Below are positions 47,595-58,421 of a DNA stretch of 64,000 bases, one piece after another (position 1 is the first letter of the stretch; the number at the start of each line of letters is the position of its first letter). The stretch is from Daedaleopsis sinensis (Eukaryota > Basidiomycota > Agaricomycetes > Polyporales > Polyporaceae), in NCBI GenBank assembly GCA_033807695.1, contig CM066307.1, forward strand, positions 2,976,001 to 3,040,000, read 5' to 3'. A program made the position numbers and the translations under genes. The notes under the pieces are model-generated. The model was given only the letters and a program-made list of their open reading frames with translations. It did no database searches and had not been told where the DNA came from.

Positions 47595-48838
47595 TCACGT
47601 CTGGACGAGGCCCTCCATGCGCTCGAGGACTGAGACGATCCCGCGGATGAGGGAGTACACCCGTCGGTTCAAGAGAGACGTGTCCGCGTCGGGCGCTGCG
47701 GGCTGCCCGCCGTAGTCGTCGTCCTGTTTCTGCTGCCGGAGCGCGTCCTCGAGCGCAATCGGTAGGCTGATGGTGAGCCGTGCGAGCTGGAGCATGAGGT
47801 AGGAACGCTTGCGGAGGTCGAAGAGGGAGAGCTGGCGGAACGCGCGCTGGACGTCGAGCAGGCGCGAGACCTCGTGATGGAGCGCGAATATGCACGTTCG
47901 ACAGGCTGCGGCAGGAGGTTCGAAGCTCGGGCAGTCAATGCGCGCGGATGGTAGAGAGAAGGGGAGCGCGGGAGGGTGACGTACTGAGTGCGCGGGTGCG
48001 GATGGCTTCGATGGTCATGAGCACGGAATTGATGCCCTCTTCGCCGAGCTGCAATGACGGACTCATGTTGTTGACCGCGACTAGAGCGCGGCGGTAATCA
48101 GAAGGAGGAGCGGAGATGTCTGAGGGCATCGCGTGACTTACAGAGGAGGGTGCGGACCATCTCCAGGTCTCCGTCGAGCATGTCATTTATCACACCTATC
48201 ACCACGCCGCGAAAGGTCTCCTCCGCGTGCTGAGACGCTCTTGAAGCGAAGAAGTCAAATGGTGCTTGCGCGGAGCGGGCGTCGTACATGCGCTTTGATG
48301 AGGGCTGGCTGAGGATGTCGTAGGCAACGGAGACCTTTTGGAAGGCGCGAGTTGCCTCGGGGTTGTCGGGGAATTTGCTGTGACAGTATGAGCGCGCGTT
48401 GTGGAGGATATTGCGCGCGTGGTACTCACTCTGGATGGCATGCCTTACTCCTAGCGAGATAGGCACGGCGAAGAGTCAATTTATCTATTTGGGATGACCT
48501 CGACACGCCAAGGACGGCGTAGCAGTCGTTTTGAGCGAGGATCTCGTTTATGACAGCTTTGTTCTTCGCAGAGGCAGGTTGCCTTGTATCTGAGGACTTG
48601 GAAGAGCTGGAACTAGAGGGAGAAGTAGGAGTGCGAGGAGAAGAGGAGGAAGAGGAATGGGTGGCATCAGTTGGGATCCAGGAAATATGTCTTGTATTGC
48701 GGGGAATGTAGTCGTCCTCCAGATCCTCGTCGTCTTCTATTGGTAGATAAAAGTATGTGCTCGCTTGGAAGGGTAAGTCAACGCGGACATAATGCGGACG
48801 TTGGCGGACACACCTGAGCCAAAGACGTAGGAGAACAT
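47595..48838 (-). CDS. J-domain (DnaJ-like) protein of unknown class
   Basis: Hsp70 co-chaperone. Minus-strand exons 48814-48838, 48430-48736, 48142-48377, 47985-48080 and 47595-47905 give 975 nt, or 324 residues. A short N-terminus (MFSYVFGS) and an acidic/Ser-rich segment precede the J domain at about 72-140: NDCYAVLGVSRSSQIDKLTL, HPDKFPDNPEATRAFQKVSV, AYDILSQPSSKRMYD. The HPD triplet is intact and is created by splicing across an intron. The C-terminal half is predicted helical (GVINDMLDGDLEMVRTLL, QLARLTISLPIALEDALRQQ) with no zinc finger, membrane helix or other domain I recognise. Client and location are unknown. It is divergent from an F-box gene. Confidence 0.87.
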
Positions 48839-49075
48839 GGTCGTTGAGTCCAACCCGCGCATTGCGCCATGTGATTATCCCTCCCTCCTTCTAGATCGCG
48901 GGCGCCTGTGCAAATATCAATGGCCATCTTATCAGATTAGATGCGTCCCTCCACCATGTCCATCAGCGTGATCTCCGTTGCTCGTGCGCATCGATCCCTT
49001 TATTCTGAACCTCTTCTCGTCTTACGCTCATCTGCGACTATCTAGACTTCAGATTGCGTCCTTCGCATGCCCCGG

Positions 49076-50930
49076 GTGGTCCGCTGCTTATTTGTGGAGA
49101 TGGTACTAGGTACGCACTCTCTGCCAGAGATAGTACGTGGCTCACTCACATCAGCATCTGGTCTAGAAGTGCGTTTCGCGTTCAAAGCAAAACCTGTATT
49201 GGCGACAAGTCTCGCAGGACCCTCGCATTGACCAGTTTGAATGGGGACGCTATCCATGAGATTGTGTCCTATCTCTGTGGGCGCGACGCTCTTAACTTCT
49301 CTCTCACTGCGCGACGCCTCCACGACTTCGCCATCCACCGCGTCGCGTCGCAGCTCTCCTCTCGTACGCCCGAAGACCTTCGTCGGCATCGCGAGTATCT
49401 GCTAGAAGGACATCACCCACGCGCCATCTTCCTGCGCAGTCTCTCCATCGTCGGTAGTACCTTCATCAAGCGGCCGTGGCAAGACGATCCCAACTGGGCC
49501 TTTCCTGAAACAACATATGAGTATACGCTAGCCGCCCTTGTTGGCGACATCCTTGGTGCCGCACAAAACCTGACGCACTTGATGCTGGAACAATTCGCTT
49601 CTTTGGCCCAGCATGACTTTCGCATCCAGCAGGCCGTTGCATCCATGCCGAGACTCTGCAGCCTCGAGCTCTGCCAGATCGACCCAAGCTGTCTGGATCT
49701 GTTCCAGACTCTGCGCAGTCATCCCCAACGCTGCCGTTTATCGACTGTCAAGATCGCTTTACCCTCCGAGGCGAAGCGTATGCTCGATTTTGTGCACAAC
49801 CTCCTCGCAGCTGTTTCTGACATGAAGGAATTACGCACACTTGAACTGGATCTGAGCGCCATCAGGTGCTGTCCTTTCAAGGGCCCCGTCGAGCTGAGAT
49901 CTGCCATGACACCCTTGCCCCACGTCCGTCGTCTCTCCATTCACTGGCATCTCCGGCTGCTCGATGTCGCCTCGTTTTTCCCCAATCTAGAGGTATACGA
50001 GCAGCCCATCAATACCTTTCCGCTCGAGAAGTTTTCTCGCGCTGCATTGCGCCGCCTCTCCATTACCGAGCTACTTGTTGGTATCGAGTCCTCTACCGAT
50101 CATCAGCCAGTACATTTGCTCCATCTTCGCAGATATTCTCAGGACGCAGAGCTGATCCGCAGGACGGTGTCAAAAATGTCCCCTGTTGGGCTCGCAATGC
50201 ACGCCTTCGTCGATGCACCCCAATGGATCAAGTTCTGGGAAGCACTGTTGGGCGACACAGCGCCGAGACTCAAGTTCTTGGACGTCCACTGCCATACATG
50301 GGACAAGCACCCCCAGGAAGGATGGGTGGTGAGTCCCGCTCGATCAGTTCTCAAATCCTTCGCCGTAACTATCAACTAACCGTGCACCTTGCGCACGACA
50401 GGCAAGATTCGTAGACAGTTTGCGAGGCTCCTCGCTTGTCTGCATGCGCATCATCGCGCCTCAGCCTCCCGCCCCCAGCTCGGCCAACGACACCGATGCC
50501 GCCCGCTGGCTGGACGAGGACCTTCTCGCGCTCGCAGAACTGCCCGACGAGACCGCGCGCGCGATCCCGACCCTGCGCTACGTCGCGTGGGCGGCCAAGC
50601 GCCACGCGTCCGAGTGCGAGTGGTACGAGGACGGGTATGACTGCGCGTGCGCCCAATACAAGTGGTACCGCGTTGCCGTGGAGCGACCATTGGCGGGCGA
50701 GGGCACGGCGCGTGAAGACGAAGGGTGGGAGCGGAAGTTGGTGGCGATCACGGCGGGCGAGGGAGAGCGCGTCCGTCGCTTCTTACTGGAGGCAGACGCG
50801 GACGCCATTAGAGATATAGATGGTGAGTCGCTCGTGTTGTTCGAGTGCGTTTGTGTACCAGTGTCACGCTGACGGTCGACCCTCAGCGCATCTCTTTGGG
50901 GCTATGAGTGACGGCGCTCTCGATTGTTGA
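49076..50930 (+). CDS. F-box protein
   Basis: Probable substrate adaptor of an SCF ubiquitin ligase. The F-box is SLNGDAIHEIVSYLCGRDAL..SLTARRLHDFA, encoded near 49240-49330. The next 330 residues are Leu-rich and irregular (LRSLSIVG, LTHLMLEQF, LRTLELDLSAI, VRRLSIHWHLRLL), like the divergent leucine-rich tails of many agaricomycete F-box proteins. Exons after the F-box: to 50328, 50402-50822 and 50887-50930 (stop). The third-from-last exon end GGATGGGTG|GTGAGT and the following acceptor keep frame. The 5' end is not resolved: the F-box reading frame has no in-frame ATG upstream, so at least one small leading exon must exist. The start given is the nearest ATG. A second domain follows with several Cys and Trp (ECEWYEDGYDCACAQYKWY). 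Confidence 0.75.
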
Positions 50931-53234
50931 CACAGTTGGTTCACTCATAAAAGTTCTCTTGGATATATCTGGATCACAACAGGGAAAGCGGCGCGCCATC
51001 TTCATCTCATGCGCTGTGCACGACCTTGGACTCTCGGCCCACGAATCCATACCCGAGATCATTTCGAGTCCTTTTTTCGGGTGCTCCTGCCTATTTGCCT
51101 CGTACTTATCGTGCACTCTGGCGACAAGGCCCACTAGATACACGGCTTGCCTTCCACAACCCTATCCGGGGTTCGATTCGTGAACTCGTCGAGCGGCCAT
51201 CCGGAACTTCGACAGGTGAGACGCTGTCGCTAGAGTGTCCCGCTGATCCGTAGGCCGCAATACAGAAATGATGATACTGCTGCGATTCCAGGCGGCGAAG
51301 CTCCGACTCAACTAGCCGGACGATATCACTATGCAGCGTACGAGCCCGCAGCGAGAGACTCAGGCTATGCACATTGCAGACCGGCTGTGGTCGCACAGTA
51401 CTTAATCTGCAGATATTCGGAACATCTGGTCCGGGGGTGATGGCGAGGCTTGACGTGATGGGGACGATGAATCGGCCAATCTTGAGCGTGCAATGCACAG
51501 GTGATCCATTCCCCGCAACTACGATCAACGCAAGAGACGAACGCTGAGTTTAAGGAGATGAGAAAGATCAAGGACGAAGTAGCTGGTACTAAACACGTCG
51601 CCGGTCTCTATCGAGAAGCTCAATTGTTGTCCATCACGCAGCACGAACCGTGAGTAGATTTTGTTGCACACATGTCGATCGTCTCCGGCTTCGTAAAGCC
51701 GAAGAAGAGTTAACTGTGCTACAGGACAGAACTTTGACGGCGTCCAACCACCATCGTCGGCACCCTATGCTCAAGCCACCGCATACATCATTACTTGATA
51801 CATCGACATCTTTCTGTAGAGGTCTTCAACTAACTCTGTTGATGCCTACGCGAGCCGTCTTGATCCCACGAGCCCAGTTCGTGATGTCGTCAAATCGTTC
51901 CTAAGGCCTGTGTCCTGACGATGTACTGCGATAACTGCGGGCTTCCGAGTCGTCTCGAGGTCGTGTGTCTTCGTGGGTAGCAAGAGGGAGGGCCCGGCCC
52001 GGCTGTGGCTCCGATGACGACCGTCAAGGACACACATTGCGTCTTTGATGCCGGCCACGATGGGAACATGCTAATATTGATGGGGTGAGTGTAGAACGAG
52101 GCGCGACATATGCCAACGGTTGGCAGGCCTGCTACTACGCCAAACATACGCACACATACGACTTGGCACCAGCCAACATTCTGACCTTCAGACAAACCTT
52201 TCATTCATTCAATATCAACATTTGTTTATGCTCATGGACTTGCGCGCAGCTCTCGAAACTGGCACTAGACCACTGTCTCCAATCGCATTGGTCACATGTG
52301 TAAGCACTCAGTGTCCCCGGTGCCATCGCATACTATCTCTTGGTTCGTACATGTACGTGGAGTCACTTGACTATATTTCGCAGACATCTGACATGCTGCT
52401 GTAATAATATGTCATAGCATACGGTATATGCCGCTCCTCCTCACCGATTTCACTTCGTTAGCACATAGACGACGATTGGCCACGTTCCGGTGTAAATCCA
52501 TGCGATGGTGCTCCACCCGTGAGCCAGTATGACAGCAGGAGCCGCGAGCGACCTATCTCCGGTCTTCCAAGGACCATTAGGTCGATCCTTGTTCAACGTA
52601 TGCGGCGATACCGGCTTCTTTCAATTCCTCTGGTTAGTACCTCTTGGTCCACACGTAACAATGCAACCACCGACGCAGGGAAGCAGCGGCCGCAGGGCTG
52701 AGATCGCTGAGCTCCCTCTCTGTCAGCCGCCGTCTTACACCTACATATACGATGACATCTGCCGCATGTCGCATGTCGCATGTGCCAGTGACGCAGCGTG
52801 GTGTTGGATCCCGAATACCGGCACTAGACCTTGCGAGGTTAATGAATACGAGGATCTAAGGCTACATGGACGTCAAATGCTTGGATGGCCGCCAGAAGAA
52901 TCCGGTTCATATTCATATCCGTGATGAATGCAGCACACGAATCGCCCAATACATCTGGATCGGTTGTTCAATCCACCAGTATGGTTGAGATCGAGAGCCT
53001 CTCGACCGAAGGCTCGTACGGTGCCACTCATGCATGGAGGCAGGAAGGCATTGATAGCGGCAGTTCGTCTTTCCAATTCCGGTGCTCCACGCTCCGGAGG
53101 AACGCCTGCATGCGTTTCTCGTACCGAACAATCGAACACCGAATGAATTTTACCAAGTATAAAATGTCTATGGTCCGGTTGTAGGTACGTGTTCCCTCGT
53201 CGACTCTCAGCTGCAACTCCTCAGCCTCTGCCCG
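50931..53234. other. 2.3-kb region without a supported gene
   Basis: Between the F-box gene and the methyltransferase gene. It contains short coding-like stretches in shifting frames, for example RRAIFISCAVHDLGLSAHE (near 50985) and then, in another frame, GAPAYLPRTYRALWRQGPLD (near 51080). They do not join into a gene I can recognise. Possibly a decayed gene. Confidence 0.45.
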
Positions 53235-54004
53235 ATGGCTCTCCTTAAGATATTGTGTCTTGTGGCTTCCGCCGCATTGTACGCGGTCGCGATCACGCCG
53301 CCACAACCACGAGTGGTAAGCACCACGGTGTACAAAGGCCAAGCATACGAGTACATCGTACGTTATATTGCCTACATTGCCGGGGTACGCACGGAATCAA
53401 TCGCCTCTGCAGATGATTCTTCTGACCAGACGTGCAGGCGACGATCATGATTCCAACCATCCTCCAGACCATCCTGCTCATGTATTCCGACGCGACCTCT
53501 ATTACCCTGCCCCAGGCTATCGCGTCGCTCATCTGTCCTTCCTTCTCGGACCCTACGACGCCCACGCATCTCGCAGAACTATCCTCCTCGTTCCTCGCAG
53601 GGCTCGCCATCCTCCTAACGGGCGCGTTCACCCGTCTGTGGGCCTACCGCACCCTCGGCGCCCTCTTCACCTTCGAAGTCGTCATCAAGCCCGGCCACAC
53701 GCTCGTCACCTCCGGACCGTACGCGCATGTCCGCCACCCGGCGTACACGGGCATGGTCCTCCTCACCATCGGCGCCTACCTCATGCACTTCTGCGAGGGG
53801 GGCTATGTCGCCGAGTGCGGTATCGAGCGTGTGCCGGTCCTCGCGCTCTATGGCTGGTTATGGCGGATCTCGTCCGTGTTCGGCTTCGTGTCCTTGTACA
53901 GACGGTGTGCGGTCGAGGACGAGAAGCTCAAGATGGAGTTTGGGGGGAGCTGGTTGAGGTATAGGAAGGAGGTTCCGTACGCGCTGGTCCCGTATGTTGT
54001 TTGA
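53235..54004 (+). CDS. Isoprenylcysteine carboxyl methyltransferase-like membrane protein
   Basis: Integral ER membrane methyltransferase of the ICMT/PEMT group, which methylates the C-terminal isoprenylcysteine of CAAX proteins and fungal pheromones or related substrates. Two exons, 53235-53384 and 53438-54004, give 717 nt, or 238 residues. The first helix is LLKILCLVASAALYAVAI. Others include LAGLAILLTGAFTRLWAYR and TGMVLLTIGAYLMHF. The family core GPYAHVRHPAYTG (about 144-156) binds S-adenosylmethionine, with VEDEKLKMEFGGSWLRYRKE near the C-terminus, as in ICMT. Agaricomycetes often have several such paralogues, so this may not be the canonical STE14. The first intron could alternatively start at 53319; the longer exon gives a better conserved helix. 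Confidence 0.85.
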
Positions 54005-55580
54005 CGTCGCGGCCGTTGACTTCAGTGGTGACTCTGGTGAGTTGCAATGCGATACATACTGATAGACGGCCTCGATGTAAGTATAGGTTTCTGCCGATGT
54101 GAGCAACTTGAACCCGCAAATGACACTGGCACGACTGTGTCCGGACACCGGCGAGTCGATATACTGTACCCTATACTAGAATCAAGTCAACTGCAGTACA
54201 CCTAGTCTCCGATGTGAGCGAGACTGATGACTGGTGACGGTGCTGCAAGTACATAACTTTAAACCAAAGAGACTTCCACTCAGTCTGATGCTCACACTTG
54301 TATCTCCCTCAGGATGGACAGAGTATAGCCAGTAGCAGTTTAGTCGAATTGAAATTACTTATTAAATGCCAAGTGGTTGCCAGACGTGTCGGGTTGGCTT
54401 TGTATCGATATCGGGCATAGGTAGTACTTACTGAGTGATGATGTAGTGGTTGATGCAGATGTTCTCAAGTCGTCCATACATGGTATGTTCGGAGGCGCCC
54501 ACCAAAAGTTGTGACGGCGCTCGCTAGCTTGGCACCCCGCTTGCTCCTGCACATGTCGGACCACCTACTAAAGTATGACCACTCACAACAACGCTCGCAA
54601 GATCATTTCCTCAGTCTCCTCCAGTGCTACTCACCCCTGCATGAGGTACGTTGCCAAGCTCATCGTGTTTGCAATGTGCCAGTGAACAGTCGCCCAATGT
54701 GTACAGGTTCGCCCGGAGCGCCACCTGATGGACGAGTCATCGGCCGCTGGCCACGCAAGCTTTGGTACCGGTACTTACGAACAGTTGCGAACTTCCTGAC
54801 AGTACCCTGTGTTATTTTCATCACATCTATCTGGACGGCTCTCGACGCCTGTAACCTCGTGCGCGGAGACCAGGCGGGGTCTCGCCGCCGTTTCAGGATT
54901 CGGAAATATCAAGGATGAACAATCTGAACAAGATGACATCTCGGACATAGTGCCAACCAGCTGGTGAGGGCTGAAAAGATCTCAACTGTTCAATGGGCGT
55001 TGCTAGCTTCAACTTCAACAAACTGCTGATTGCAGTCGCCCTCACCAGGACTTGTAGACTCTGGGTCCTCTTCACTGTGTACGCAACAAGCTGAAGGCAC
55101 TATGTTCTGGATGTCATACATCTGCATGGTTATGTGTGGCTCTGTGCTGTGGATGGTATATGGTCGTTACTCGGGGATTTGTCTCCGGAGACGGCGACGC
55201 TGCATCTATTGATGCGAGATCACACAGATGGCCCACCATGCGCTGTTCCAATACACCGGCCGAAACCACATACATTCGACATCGGACGCTGCTCTAGCGG
55301 CGTAGGCGCAGATACCCCTGCACGTATCTAGTGCCATCGCCACTATTCCACCGGAGGCCATCTGACTAATACCATATGGACGCCCCCTCAGAGTCATCGC
55401 CTCAAGCATATACAGCGCTCATGACTTTGATGGAACAAACTACTATATAAAGTGCAGTAGTCTGGAGGCAAGTCCCTCAGCCCCTTTCCCTTCAGCTCAC
55501 TTTCGTTTTCACCTTTTCAAGTCCGCTAGTCGGCTTCTTACATTCTTGCTTCATTTCTCTCTTTTCGTCACGTCCTAGAG
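54005..55580. other. Intergenic region with the GH18 promoter
   Basis: 1576 bp. No gene is supported. An isolated exon-like ORF begins ATGACCACTCACAACAACGC near 54576 and ends at an AG|GTACGT donor, but no continuation was found. The last 140 bp hold a TATA box and a pyrimidine-rich leader. Confidence 0.5.
55444..55451 (+). promoter_or_regulatory. TATA box of the GH18 gene
   Basis: TATATAAA about 130 bp upstream of the ATG, followed by a CT-rich leader. Typical of a strongly regulated fungal secreted-enzyme gene. Confidence 0.7.
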
Positions 55581-57042
55581 ATGTTCTCCTTCAACCGCAT
55601 GATCACCTCCGTTACTGCCGCGCTGGCGCTGGCGTCCATGAGCAACGTTCTCGCTGCTCCGATCCACTCGAACGTCACGTCGCTCGTTACTCGTGCTACG
55701 ATTCCGAGCCCGGCATTCGTCATCTACTCAGACAAGTTTGTGTCCGCGGATGTCCTTCCTCCAGTTGCCCAGGTTGCGGTGAGTAGACACTCTACCATTC
55801 TCCTATTAGAACGTTTACTGACTCGATTTCTGTGCACTGTGCAGGGCTACAACGTTGTCGCTCTCTCGTTCTTGACTCTCGAGAAGGGTCCCTTCGACCA
55901 GGCCCTCGCGTTCTCGAAGCTCACGCCTGACGCGCGTGCAGCGAAGAAGAAGGAGTACGCCGACGCGGGTGTCAGCATCATTGTGTCCGCTTTCGGTGAG
56001 ACGGACAAGCCCACCACGAGCGGCGCGGACCCCGTCGGTACTGCGAACACCTTCGCGCAGTTCACCCTCGACAACGGACTGGACGGCATCGATGTCGACT
56101 ACGAGGACCTTGACGCGATGAACAAGGGCGACGGTGCTGCGGAGGCGTGGGTCACTCAGTTCACTCAGACCCTCCGCCAGAAGCTGCCGCAAGGGCAGTT
56201 TATCCTCACCCATGCGCCGCTTGCTCCGTGGTTGTCGCCCAACCAGCAGTTCGCTGCTGGCGCGTACCTCACGGTCAACAAGAATGTGGGCTCGATGATC
56301 GACTGGGTACGTCTTGCAATTCTTTCAAACAGTCCACTCGGTCTCATGTGTATCTTTCCGGGATGCAGTACAACATCCAGTTCTACAACCAGGGTGCGAC
56401 CCAGTACACCGACTGCGAGGGTTTGATCAACAAGTCTGGCGGGACCTTCCCTGGCTCGTCTGTCTTCGAGATCGCAGCCAACGGCGTCGACCTCAACAAG
56501 ATCGTCATTGGCAAGCCCGGTCCTAATGATGCCACCACCGGGATCATGGACCCCGCACTGCTCGGTACTTGCGTCGACCAGGCTACGGCTAAGGGCTGGA
56601 ACGCCGGTGTCATGGCCTTCCAGGTGCGTACCAAATCCTCTGCCTGCTTTCTATGGGGACATGCATCTGACTTGTACGTGTCGTACAGTTCCCTGACGCG
56701 GGCGCCGACTTCATCGCTGCGGCGAAGGGCAGTTCCTTCAAGGGCGGTGCTGCCCCTCCCCCTCCCGCCGGTGGCAACAACGCGGGCGCCGCGCCGCCTG
56801 CCCCCGCTCCCACCCCGGCGCCGCCTGCCCCCGCCCCGTCGACTGGCACCAGCAAAGCCCCAGGGACCCAGTTCATCACCGGTCCCTGCACTAGCGACGC
56901 CGACTGCGCCTCTGGCTGCTGCGGCTTCAAGAGTGGCCTCTGTGCCGGTGCGATTATTGCTCAAGAGCGCGATGGCGGCTGTGGGTTCGGCGACCCGCAG
57001 CCCAACGACAACGCTGCGCGCAAGCTCCGCGGCCAGGCCTAA
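55581..57042 (+). CDS. Secreted GH18 chitinase-like protein with cysteine-rich tail
   Basis: Glycoside hydrolase family 18 enzyme acting on chitin or related GlcNAc polymers outside the cell. Exons 55581-55778, 55845-56306, 56369-56623 and 56689-57042 give 1269 nt, or 422 residues. A signal peptide (about 1-25, ALALASMSNVLA) is followed by a short TIM-barrel fold. The barrel includes GVSIIVSAFGE and the active-site DGIDVDYED (about 148-156), with the catalytic Glu present. Near 325-360 lies a Pro/Ala/Gly linker. The C-terminus has a six-cysteine module, CTSDADCASGCCGFKSGLC then GGCGF. The catalytic part is compact, like class III or plant-type fungal chitinases. Whether the tail binds carbohydrate is not known. 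Confidence 0.9.
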
Positions 57043-58421
57043 GCGTGTGGGCACTCGACATCCGATCCCCCGGCACCCTTGTTCTCGACATCATCCCCGT
57101 CGGACCCGACCGGTGTGTTGACGAATCTTTTCAAACGACGGAGAATCATCATGCGATCGCGGGAGAACGATCCTCTTCTATCACGACAATGACCTTGACG
57201 ACACAGATGTATTAGAAGGTGTAATGATTGTAGCTTAAATGAAGGGTTAATTGTTTCGGGGCCACATTTGTTTCTGGTGTGCACTTGCGGGTCCCGCGTG
57301 GTACAGCTACGAGCAGGAGGGTGTAACAAGCCATACTAACTCACACCCTCAGGCCTCAGATGCGCAGTGCAGTAAGTATCGCGATCGCGCGACGAGGGGC
57401 CAATTGCAAGTGCCGGAAGCACGTATACTTACACGCTTACTTGATTCTCCGACAGGCTCCGGCTGCACTGATCAGAGGCGCCGAGATGCCGTATACCAGG
57501 GGTTTCAGCGGAGGTTGGAAAACTGTACTGTGACAGTTCGCAGTCCGACTTGCCCTTTTCCCATCTGCTTCAGATTGAACTCACCTCTGGCATATGATAG
57601 GCTCCATCCTTCTACTCCGAGCTTCTGAGTTCACTGGATCCCCTTGTCCTTCTGATCAGCTCTTGCTAATTATGTGACACCCATCTCAGGACGGACTCGC
57701 ATACTACTATGGCGCTCACTCAGCCTGCTGAGAGCCCCGAGAGATAATCACCGACATTACTTGTGCGCATCGTGATCACAGCCAGTAACTTAGACTTTGG
57801 ATGTGGGTATATACGGCGTGCAGCCATGTTCCACCCAAGACGCGATCATGTGGCACGGTGTGCATCTGCTGGGCCAGCTTATTGGAAGTCAGCAATATCG
57901 CTAGATTGACATGTTGCCAGAAAAGTCCCCGCCGGTCAGAGACCGCGCAAATGCAAGTCAGAGCGGTGTTCAGTTTGAAGTGAGTCTCACAATCCATGTC
58001 GCTCTGTGTCCGCGTAGGTACTCACTGAGCTATATAGACCAGTGACACACCCTATGATATGCGCCGTAACCTTCTCGAGGATCCCTGCTTGTTTGACACG
58101 ACTACAGCCGAGACGCATATGGCCACATTGCATGCCACCTAAACTGAGGCGGGAGTGCTAATCATGGCTGCTTTCCCCAGTCCGAGCGACGATGTTTCGC
58201 ACGCGAATCCGAGTCGTGGTCTCTCGGCATGCGTACGGGGCCTTGGGCCTGTCCATTCATCCATCCAGATTCGACCCCTGGGTCATGACTAATCCAAATA
58301 GGTTTCAAGACGAGGCCACATATAGGTCGCGGAGATTGTGTGATTACAGGATCACACACCCCACTGTGCAGCCCTCCACCACAGCCTACCGGACTAGGCG
58401 TAAAAAACCCCTCCACCCGAC
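57043..58421. other. Intergenic region upstream of the DUF6533-like gene
   Basis: 1379 bp with the GH18 3' end. No gene supported on either strand. Confidence 0.5.

Noticed and set aside
51160..51185. GGTTCGATTC, similar to a tRNA B box
   Set aside because: No A box or cloverleaf stems at the correct distance, and no acceptor stem pairing.
54511..54918. 135-codon ORF upstream of the GH18 gene
   Set aside because: An isolated exon-like start exists but its continuation hits stops. No family recognised.
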